Shown piece by piece: positions 6,498-11,816 of a DNA stretch of 11,816 nucleotides. The notes under the pieces were generated by a model, which was not told the DNA's origin, ran no database searches, and saw only the letters and a program-made list of their open reading frames with translations. The translations under genes were made by a program, and so were the position numbers. Numbering within the stretch: position 1 is the first letter of the stretch; every line of letters begins with the position of its first letter. The DNA comes from Bacteroidota bacterium. Lineage in GTDB: Bacteria > Bacteroidota > Rhodothermia > Rhodothermales > UBA10348. The stretch is taken from assembly GCA_004356385.1 (NCBI GenBank), contig SMXL01000030.1, forward strand, positions 1 through 11,816, in the 5' to 3' direction.

Positions 6498-9389
6498 ATG
6501 GACGCGAGCCACCTACATTCAGATCGATTTGAGAATCGGCACATCGGTCCGTCCACGTCTCAGGTTGCCGAGATGTTGGAAGTGCTGGGTCTGAACACGG
6601 TCGACGAACTCATAGATGAGACTATTCCAGCAAAAATTCGGATGGTCGGTAACCTGGATCTTCCGGATGCCCTCACAGAAACAGAGCTACTGGATGGATT
6701 GGCTGCACACGCCAACGCCAATCGCGTCTTTCGATCCTATATCGGGATGGGCTATTACGGCACGATCACCCCCCCAGCGATTCGCAGGGGTGTTCTCGAA
6801 AACGCCTCGTGGTACACCCAGTACACGCCGTATCAAGCCGAAATCTCGCAGGGTCGGCTCGAAGCCCTTTTGAATTTTCAGACGGTCATTGTAGACCTGA
6901 CTGGTTTGGAGATTGCAAATGCATCGCTCCTGGACGAGGGGACTGCGGCCGCAGAGGCCATGACGATGCTCAACAGGAAAGCTCGCCGGCGGGGCAATCG
7001 ATTCCTGGTTGCGTCCGATGCACATCCCCAGACCATTGAGGTCGTACGTACGAGGGCAGAACCCATCGACATCGAGATTGTGGTTCAGCCGCACAACGAG
7101 TTCGTTCTTGATGACACCGTTTTTGGAATTCTCGTACAGTATCCCGCGTCGGACGGAAATATTTGTGATTACACTACGCTGTGCCAGGAGGCGCACACGG
7201 AGGACATATCTGTCGTAGTGGCAGCGGATTTGTTAAGCTTAACACTTCTTCGACCTCCCGCAGAATTCGGAGCCGATGTGGCGATCGGATCGACACAGCG
7301 ATTCGGCGTTCCGATGGGATTCGGCGGTCCGCACGCCGCATATTTTGCATGCACAGATCGATTCAAGCGTCAAACGCCCGGCAGGATTATTGGCGTGACT
7401 AATGACACAGATGGGAATCGCGCTTTCCGCATGGCGCTTCAGACGCGTGAACAGCACATTCGACGCGACAAAGCGACCTCGAACATCTGTACGGCCCAGG
7501 TCCTTCTGGCTATCATGGCCAGTATGTACGCCGTATACCATGGGCCAGATGGGCTTCGACAAATTGCTGAACGCGTTCACCTCTTGACCCGGCGATTTGC
7601 AAACCGCCTTTCATCGTTGGGCTACTCGATCCGGCATTCGAACTATTTCGATACAATTCGCATCGACACGGACGAGAACGCCCAGTCGATCATTCAAAAA
7701 AGAGCGCTCGACCGTGAGATCAATCTCCGTTATTTTGAGGACGGTTCGATTGGGGTGTCACTCGACCAGGCGGTCTCGGTCAGAGATCTCGAGAATTTAC
7801 AGGATGCATTTGACGTCGACGATACGTCGGATGGCGATACGAACTGGATCACGACCGAGTTAGCATCCGATCAACTAGGGGCCATCGATCCGTCCTTGAG
7901 TCGAACCTCGGAATTTCTTACTCACCCGGTCTTTCACGATCATCATTCCGAGACAAAGCTGACTCGTTACATGCATTGGCTTGCCTCCAAGGATTTGTCG
8001 CTCACAACAAGCATGATTCCCCTCGGATCCTGCACGATGAAATTGAACGCCGCCGCAGAGTTGATCCCGATAACATGGTCGTCGTTTAGTCAGATTCATC
8101 CATTCGTCCCAGACGATCAAGTCTCGGGATACCGAAAGATGATCGGGGAACTCGAGGACTGGCTGGCGGCGATCACCGGTTTTGCCGCGACGTCTCTGCA
8201 ACCGAACAGCGGTGCGTCAGGAGAATATGCGGGACTGCTGATAATCCGGGCGTACCACATGGATCGCGGCGACTCTGACCGCAGGGTATGCCTGATTCCA
8301 AGCTCAGCTCACGGAACGAATCCGGCCAGCGCCGTCATGGCGGGGATGGAGGTTGTCGTCGTGGGATGCGATGATCTAGGCAATATTGACACCGACGAAT
8401 TACGAGCGAAAGTCAACGAAAATGCGGACCGATTGGCCGCGATCATGCTCACGTATCCATCAACGCATGGTGTTTTCGAAATTGGAATTCGAGACATTTG
8501 TGACCTCATACACGAGAATGGGGGCCAGGTCTATCTGGATGGCGCCAACATGAATGCCCAGATGGGATACTGCCAACCCGGCGATGTAGGTGCAGATGTG
8601 TGTCACCTGAACCTCCACAAGACCTTTGCTATCCCGCACGGCGGGGGCGGACCCGGTGTCGGACCGATTTGTGTGGCCGAGCACCTGACCAAATACCTCC
8701 CAGGACATCCATTGGTCACTGTGAACAGTTCGCCTGAGGCGATTGGGCCGGTCGCGTCGGCTCCATTCGGAAGCGCGGGCGTGTTGCCGATATCCTGGGC
8801 GTACATCGCGATGCTCGGTTCAGCCGGACTTCGACGATCCACCGAAATCGCGATACTGAACGCGAATTACATGGCCGAAAGGCTCTCGTCGCACTACGAA
8901 ATCCTCTACAAGGGGGCCAACGGTCGGGTCGCCCACGAATTCATCCTGGATCTTCGGCACCTTAGAAGTGAGACCAGTTTAACGGAAGTCGACGTCGCGA
9001 AACGGCTCATGGATTACGGATTTCACGCACCTACGATGTCATGGCCCGTGGTAGGAACTATGATGATCGAACCAACCGAAAGCGAATCCAAAGATGAGCT
9101 GGATCGCTTTTGTGATGCGATGATTTCCATCCGGTCTGAAATTCAGGAAGTAGAGGTTGGCCTCATCAAGGGTGAAGATAGTCTGTTAGCAAACGCCCCA
9201 CATACGGCGGGAATGGTCACCGCAAACGAATGGGGGCAGCAGTACACCAGAGAACAGGCCGCGTTTCCAGCTCCATGGACGCGAGACCACAAATTCTGGC
9301 CGTCCGTTAGAAGAGTCGACGATGCGGCCGGCGACCGAAACCTCGTTTGCTCTTGCCAATCAGTCGAGGCCTACGCAGATTCTGTCTGA
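6498..9389 (+). CDS. gcvP: Glycine dehydrogenase (aminomethyl-transferring), glycine cleavage P-protein, single-chain
   Basis: The P-protein is a PLP enzyme that decarboxylates glycine and passes the aminomethyl group to lipoylated GcvH, feeding one-carbon units to folate with GcvT and Lpd. The 963-residue product is the fused form (E. coli 957), with two aminotransferase-like halves. The N-terminal half includes ENRHIGPS, YIGMGYYGTITPP, YTPYQAEISQGRLEALLNFQ and GFGGPHAAYFA. The C-terminal half includes MIPLGSCTMKLNAAAE, SAHGTNPASA and YLDGANMNAQMG. The PLP lysine is Lys708 in LNLHKTFAIPHGGGGPGVGP. The end has the usual AFPAPWTRDHKFWPSVRRVDD. ATG 6498 is preferred; an in-frame TTG at 6483 would add five residues. 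Just before the start are two tandem copies of TTGGTTA (6475-6481 and 6483-6489). gcvT and gcvH are not in the window. Confidence 0.97.
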   Translation: MDASHLHSDRFENRHIGPSTSQVAEMLEVLGLNTVDELIDETIPAKIRMVGNLDLPDALTETELLDGLAAHANANRVFRSYIGMGYYGTITPPAIRRGVLENASWYTQYTPYQAEISQGRLEALLNFQTVIVDLTGLEIANASLLDEGTAAAEAMTMLNRKARRRGNRFLVASDAHPQTIEVVRTRAEPIDIEIVVQPHNEFVLDDTVFGILVQYPASDGNICDYTTLCQEAHTEDISVVVAADLLSLTLLRPPAEFGADVAIGSTQRFGVPMGFGGPHAAYFACTDRFKRQTPGRIIGVTNDTDGNRAFRMALQTREQHIRRDKATSNICTAQVLLAIMASMYAVYHGPDGLRQIAERVHLLTRRFANRLSSLGYSIRHSNYFDTIRIDTDENAQSIIQKRALDREINLRYFEDGSIGVSLDQAVSVRDLENLQDAFDVDDTSDGDTNWITTELASDQLGAIDPSLSRTSEFLTHPVFHDHHSETKLTRYMHWLASKDLSLTTSMIPLGSCTMKLNAAAELIPITWSSFSQIHPFVPDDQVSGYRKMIGELEDWLAAITGFAATSLQPNSGASGEYAGLLIIRAYHMDRGDSDRRVCLIPSSAHGTNPASAVMAGMEVVVVGCDDLGNIDTDELRAKVNENADRLAAIMLTYPSTHGVFEIGIRDICDLIHENGGQVYLDGANMNAQMGYCQPGDVGADVCHLNLHKTFAIPHGGGGPGVGPICVAEHLTKYLPGHPLVTVNSSPEAIGPVASAPFGSAGVLPISWAYIAMLGSAGLRRSTEIAILNANYMAERLSSHYEILYKGANGRVAHEFILDLRHLRSETSLTEVDVAKRLMDYGFHAPTMSWPVVGTMMIEPTESESKDELDRFCDAMISIRSEIQEVEVGLIKGEDSLLANAPHTAGMVTANEWGQQYTREQAAFPAPWTRDHKFWPSVRRVDDAAGDRNLVCSCQSVEAYADSV

Positions 9390-9460
9390 GCAGCTATGGC
9401 GCCTGCGAGATGGACTTGGGTAAGTTTTATGTGAGGGCGGCTTTAGCCGATCTCCCTTTC

Positions 9461-9712
9461 ATGAAGACGGTTATACATAACGGCCACAAAATCGAAGCTC
9501 CTGGATCGACTCTTACCGGTTTGGAAGAGGTTCGCTACGACGGCGAAGTCGTCTCATCAAAAAGATCGATTCTCGGAGCTACACACGTATTCGTAGTCGA
9601 GGAAGACGGTGAAACCGTTCAGTACGAGGTTCAGATTGGTACACGGTGGCACGGATTTTCTGCCACATGTACGATTCGCAGAGCGGGAGAACTCCTATTC
9701 ACCGATTGCTGA
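9461..9712 (+). CDS. Small conserved-looking soluble protein of unknown function
   Basis: This is an 83-residue, probably cytoplasmic protein with no signal peptide, membrane segment or cysteine cluster. It looks like an all-beta fold: alternating strands such as EVRYDGEVVSSKRSI, THVFVVEEDGETVQYEVQIG and ATCTIRRAGELLF, joined by glycine turns. Its pattern (DGxVVSxKRSIxGxTHVFxVxEDGExVxYEV, then GTRWHG and a terminal RRxGxLLF) resembles small uncharacterised bacterial proteins I recall, but I cannot name a family or give a function. ATG 9461 begins MKTVIHNGHKIE, a natural N-terminus. An in-frame ATG at 9410 and GTG at 9431 are alternatives. The gene follows gcvP by 71 nt. A short hairpin (CGGCT 9438-9442 with AGCCG 9445-9449) lies just before the start. 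Confidence 0.7.
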   Translation: MKTVIHNGHKIEAPGSTLTGLEEVRYDGEVVSSKRSILGATHVFVVEEDGETVQYEVQIGTRWHGFSATCTIRRAGELLFTDC

Positions 9713-9946
9713 CCAGACGTTTTGGTGAGACGACCTGTCAGAGGTCCCGATCTTCAATCCAACACAACGACCAGTGGACGCACTTCTCCTGTCTGACTGT
9801 TGTCGACATCCCAATTCCGACGGAATAAGGTGTCGACAAAGCACTGAGGGGTCTTGGTGCTCTATTGCACCATCTACCACACACGGCAAAACGAGCGTAA
9901 CCTTTGCGCGTATTGTACCGCTACTTAAGCCCGTAACCCTGCGAAA
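9713..9946. other. Convergent intergenic region, no supported gene
   Basis: These 234 nt separate the small + strand gene from the - strand cold-shock gene. I see no convincing coding signal. Besides the hairpins at 9800-9872, it holds a small perfect hairpin (GACCT 9732-9736, AGGTC 9742-9746) and an imperfect direct repeat beginning CGTAACC at 9896 and 9932. No long T-tract is present on either strand. Confidence 0.6.
9800..9872. terminator. Adjacent strong hairpins: bidirectional terminator or structured RNA
   Basis: The first hairpin has TTGTCGACATC (9800-9810) pairing with GGTGTCGACAA (9829-9839), 11 pairs including one G-U. An inner stem ATTCC (9814-9818) pairs with GGAAT (9822-9826) around a GAC loop. 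The second starts at the next base: AGCACTGAG (9840-9848) with CTTGGTGCT (9853-9861), nine pairs including two G-U, loop GGGT. A competing stem TGGTGC (9855-9860) with GCACCA (9867-9872) shares bases with the second hairpin. The position between converging genes suggests a bidirectional terminator, but no U-tract follows on either strand, so a structured RNA remains possible. Confidence 0.45.
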
Positions 9947-10153
9947 CTAAACCGGTACTACATTATTGGCACACGGTCCTTTCTGGCCTTGACCAATTTC
10001 GAATTCTACTTCCTGACCGTCATCAAGCGTAGCAAATCCGCCACCTGCCTGAATTTCCGAGTGGTGCACAAAAAGGTCTTTCCCTCCATCCTCTGGAGTA
10101 ATAAAACCAAACCCTTTGTCTGCATTAAACCACTTTACTGTTCCTTTAGCCAT
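9947..10153 (-). CDS. Cold-shock domain protein (CspA family)
   Basis: This is a 68-residue single cold-shock domain, a small beta-barrel that binds single-stranded RNA and DNA and usually acts as an RNA chaperone. It begins [18 protein letters not shown], with the RNP1 motif KGFGFI and then the RNP2 motif LFVHHS. The family pattern continues through [21 protein letters not shown] to the end. I chose the ATG at 10153 because of its standard [10 protein letters not shown]-terminus and a purine-rich AGAGAGAAA just upstream, one of the few Shine-Dalgarno-like sites in this window; a GTG at 10168 would add five residues. The gene stands alone, convergent with the small + strand gene and downstream of the HMG-CoA lyase gene on the same strand. 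Whether it is cold-induced cannot be told from sequence. Confidence 0.96.
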   Translation of the reverse strand: MAKGTVKWFNADKGFGFITPEDGGKDLFVHHSEIQAGGGFATLDDGQEVEFEIGQGQKGPCANNVVPV

Positions 10154-10202
10154 TTTCTCTCTTTGCACTGATAATTAATTGTTCGCAGTATTCTGAATTA
10201 AC

Positions 10203-10208
10203 AGTATA
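10203..10208 (-). promoter_or_regulatory. Possible -10 box of the cold-shock gene
   Basis: Read on the minus strand, TATACT (10208 to 10203) matches the TATAAT box at 5/6 positions. It lies in a markedly A+T-rich stretch (about 10170-10245) and would give a leader of roughly 45 nt. I find no good -35 box at 16-18 nt; the A/T-rich tract may compensate. Confidence 0.3.
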
Positions 10209-10255
10209 ACCGATAAAACGATTAAAAAATCATTAACAACAGAAATCCACACAGT

Positions 10256-10287
10256 CTTAGTCGTACCAGAATCGAACTTAATCGTAC
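10256..10287. repeat. Two-copy direct repeat upstream of the cold-shock gene
   Basis: CTTAGTCGTAC (10256-10266) and CTTAATCGTAC (10277-10287) agree at 10 of 11 positions and start exactly 21 bp apart, about two helical turns. They lie about 50-80 bp upstream of the candidate -10 box of the cold-shock gene and 49 bp past the stop codon of the HMG-CoA lyase gene. The layout is like a tandem binding site for a DNA-binding protein, but no regulator is identified. Confidence 0.45.
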
Positions 10288-10335
10288 AATTGCGGGGTCC
10301 AGGCTGTCCTCATCACGTTAGTTCACTCGAAATAA

Positions 10336-11250
10336 TCAAACCAGTCGATACATTTTTCCCGACAGGTTGCGCCCGAGGTGGTCCGATAGAGCCCTAGAGC
10401 ATTCGGCTACGAGCGTGTTATCGATCCCCGTTTCCAGGCCTAATTCCTCAAATAGATACACTACATCCTCGGTTGGCACGTTACCCGTCGCTCCCTTGAT
10501 GAATGGGCATCCGCCGAGACCACCGAGCGACGTATCAAATCGACTTACACCGGATTCCCAGGCTGCGACCACGTTTGCAAGCCCCAGGCCTCTCGTGTCG
10601 TGAAGATGCAAAACCAGAGGTGTTTCGCCTATGGCGTTTTTAACGGCAGAAACACGCTCTCGTATCATTTTCGGATTCGCCATTCCGGTTGTATCCGCAA
10701 TAGAAATAGAATCCACATTCATATTTGAGAATTTTTCTGCGATAAGTATTACCTCGTCCAGGCTCGTGTCCCCTGGGTATCCGTATCCAAAAACCGTCTG
10801 CAATCCAAGCTGAACGCGGAGCCCCAATTTGTGCGCCTCTGTGACCATTTCTACCGCCCTGATAACACCCTGTTCGACCGTCATGGAGGCATTGTCCAGA
10901 CCGTGTGATTCGTTCGTAGCGATCGATAAATCGAGGTCTTTCAGACCCGTCTCTGCGGCTCTCAGAACGCCTTTCATATTCAGACAGAGTCCAGAAAAAA
11001 TAACACTCCTGGTGGGCGACGGCTCTTCAGTATCTTCGACTGACAATGAGGCAATAACGTCTTCAGCGTCGGCCATTTGTGGTACTTTTTCAGGATGAAC
11101 GAAGGACGTCACCTGGATACGGGGTAGACCAGCCGCAACCAGTCCACGTATGATTTCAAGCTTTTTCGCGGTCGGGATCGGCTTGTCTTCAAACTGAAAT
11201 CCGTCACGGGGACCTACCTCGCAGATCTCGATGTAATTTTGCCCTGGCAT
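10336..11250 (-). CDS. mvaB: Hydroxymethylglutaryl-CoA lyase
   Basis: This lyase splits 3-hydroxy-3-methylglutaryl-CoA into acetyl-CoA and acetoacetate, the last step of leucine catabolism, in the cytoplasm. The 304-residue product is a full-length, single-domain TIM barrel of the HMGL-like family. The opening EVGPRDGFQ carries Arg15 and metal-ligand Asp16. SFVHPEKVPQMADAEDV follows the family SFVxPxxVPQMAD pattern. HLHDTRGLGLAN supplies metal ligands His215 and His217. The signature GGLGGCPFIKGATGNVPTED contains catalytic Cys248 and metal ligand Asn257. The start ATG at 11250 gives a normal N-terminus with no Shine-Dalgarno sequence. No other leucine-degradation gene is in the window. It is divergent from the M1 peptidase gene. 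A related acyltransferase or lyase of the same superfamily is possible but less likely, given the complete signature. Confidence 0.93.
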   Translation of the reverse strand: MPGQNYIEICEVGPRDGFQFEDKPIPTAKKLEIIRGLVAAGLPRIQVTSFVHPEKVPQMADAEDVIASLSVEDTEEPSPTRSVIFSGLCLNMKGVLRAAETGLKDLDLSIATNESHGLDNASMTVEQGVIRAVEMVTEAHKLGLRVQLGLQTVFGYGYPGDTSLDEVILIAEKFSNMNVDSISIADTTGMANPKMIRERVSAVKNAIGETPLVLHLHDTRGLGLANVVAAWESGVSRFDTSLGGLGGCPFIKGATGNVPTEDVVYLFEELGLETGIDNTLVAECSRALSDHLGRNLSGKMYRLV

Positions 11251-11365
11251 ACGAGAGGTTAATGAATTCCTTTAATTCAATATCGCCTAACTTGGTGAAT
11301 GGTTGGGTCAATCTTAGACACTTCTCACGACCGCTTATCGACGCGAGACCACACGCGTCCTTGCC
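11251..11365. promoter_or_regulatory. Divergent intergenic region with a small dyad
   Basis: This 115-nt gap must hold the upstream signals of both the HMG-CoA lyase gene (-) and the M1 peptidase gene (+). A perfect dyad, TGAATT (11263-11268) and AATTCA (11274-11279), lies 12 nt from the lyase start. I see no convincing pair of promoter boxes in either direction. Confidence 0.35.
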
Positions 11366-11816
11366 ATGCTCAAAATAACCATTCCTATTTTCGTTGTTGC
11401 CTTTTGCTTCCAGGGGGCGTCCGCCCGCCAGACCACCAATTCTGACTCGCCACTAAGCGATCGTCGCGTAGCATATATAATGAACGTCGAGCTGGACCCG
11501 GAGTTACGAATGGTTTCAGGTTCCCAACAATTGACCTGGAAAAATCCGGATAGCGTTCCGGTAAATGAATTGCAATTCCATCTCTACCTGAACGCCTTCA
11601 AGAATGATAATTCGACGTTCATGAAAGAAAGTGGTGGCATTCATAGAGGATTTTCGACGAAAGACGAAAATCCCTGGGGCGGCGTCAACATCACTCGAAT
11701 GCGAATCGCCGCCAATCCTGAGGCAGATATTTCGCCCGTTTTACCCTCTGACCCGGAATCAGACCTGTTGGATCGAATCCGTTTTATTCACCCAGACGAT
11801 GAAAATGAACTGGACG
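11366..11816 (+). CDS. Exported M1-family metallopeptidase, N-terminal part, 3'-truncated by window edge
   Basis: The first 150 codons are visible and the frame stays open to the window end. The N-terminus is a Sec signal peptide: MLK, a hydrophobic ITIPIFVVAFCF core, and an A-S-A cleavage site at residues 18-20. The mature part matches the N-terminal beta domain of M1 (gluzincin) peptidases of the type common in Bacteroidota: RRVAYIMNVELDPELRMVSG, the LTWKNPDSVPVNELQFHLYLNAF block, and STFMKES. Such enzymes are zinc aminopeptidases acting on peptides in the periplasm or outside the cell. The HExxH zinc motif would lie beyond the window, so catalytic competence cannot be judged. The start is ATG 11366, with no Shine-Dalgarno sequence. 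Confidence 0.85.
   Translation, partial: MLKITIPIFVVAFCFQGASARQTTNSDSPLSDRRVAYIMNVELDPELRMVSGSQQLTWKNPDSVPVNELQFHLYLNAFKNDNSTFMKESGGIHRGFSTKDENPWGGVNITRMRIAANPEADISPVLPSDPESDLLDRIRFIHPDDENELD

Noticed and set aside
9646..9889. Two short open frames (60 aa +, 64 aa -) over the small gene end and the intergenic region
   Set aside because: They partly overlap the 9461-9712 gene, run through the hairpins, and have no protein-like pattern.
9713..9946. tRNA or other standard RNA gene
   Set aside because: No cloverleaf, no CCA end and no T-loop consensus GTTCRA in a suitable arrangement.
10154..10335. Intrinsic terminator after the HMG-CoA lyase gene
   Set aside because: No G+C-rich stem followed by a T-run could be drawn on the minus strand; the T-rich stretch belongs to the A+T-rich csp upstream region.
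1..11816. Mobile element, phage, defence system or CRISPR array
   Set aside because: No transposase, integrase, terminal inverted repeats, repeat-spacer pattern or defence-type protein is visible; gene content is housekeeping.

Overview
The window looks like ordinary chromosomal DNA of moderate G+C from a Gram-negative bacterium, most likely Bacteroidota/Rhodothermota-like. The reasons are: a BamD-type outer-membrane assembly lipoprotein; an M1 peptidase N-terminus of the type common in Bacteroidota; a single-chain (P1+P2 fused) glycine decarboxylase; near absence of Shine-Dalgarno sequences, with TTG and GTG starts; and a TAnnTTTG-type promoter element before gcvP. The phylum is an inference from family resemblance, not a measured assignment. 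I see no phage, transposon, CRISPR array, rRNA or tRNA.

Layout, left to right. (1) 2-793 (+): C-terminal half of GMP synthase guaA, cut by the window edge. (2) 854-2293 (+): an exported protein with N-terminal TPR-like helices and a C-terminal type-I periplasmic-binding fold. (3) A 184-nt gap with a possible terminator and promoter. (4) 2478-5525 (+): a tight cluster bamD - nadD - GH3 N-acetylglucosaminidase, with a 1-nt overlap and a 1-nt gap. (5) 5604-6368 (+): rnc, RNase III. (6) 6498-9389 (+): gcvP, glycine decarboxylase, behind a short leader containing a perfect dyad. (7) 9461-9712 (+): a small uncharacterised soluble protein. (8) 9713-9946: a convergent intergenic region with a compact set of RNA-like hairpins. 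(9) 9947-10153 (-): a cold-shock protein with an A+T-rich upstream region that carries a 21-bp-spaced direct repeat. (10) 10336-11250 (-): HMG-CoA lyase. (11) 11366-11816 (+): N-terminal part of an exported M1 metallopeptidase, cut by the right edge.

Most genes are housekeeping: purine synthesis (guaA), NAD synthesis (nadD), outer-membrane biogenesis (bamD), cell-wall turnover (GH3), RNA processing (rnc), glycine/C1 metabolism (gcvP), and leucine or ketone-body catabolism (HMG-CoA lyase). The clearest functional grouping is bamD-nadD-GH3, which is probably co-transcribed. The envelope theme extends to the TPR/binding-fold protein just upstream.

The parts not explained by known genes are intergenic: the adjacent, partly mutually exclusive hairpins at 9800-9872; the direct repeat at 10256-10287; and the dyad before gcvP. 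I do not see convincing evidence of a new multi-gene system in this window.
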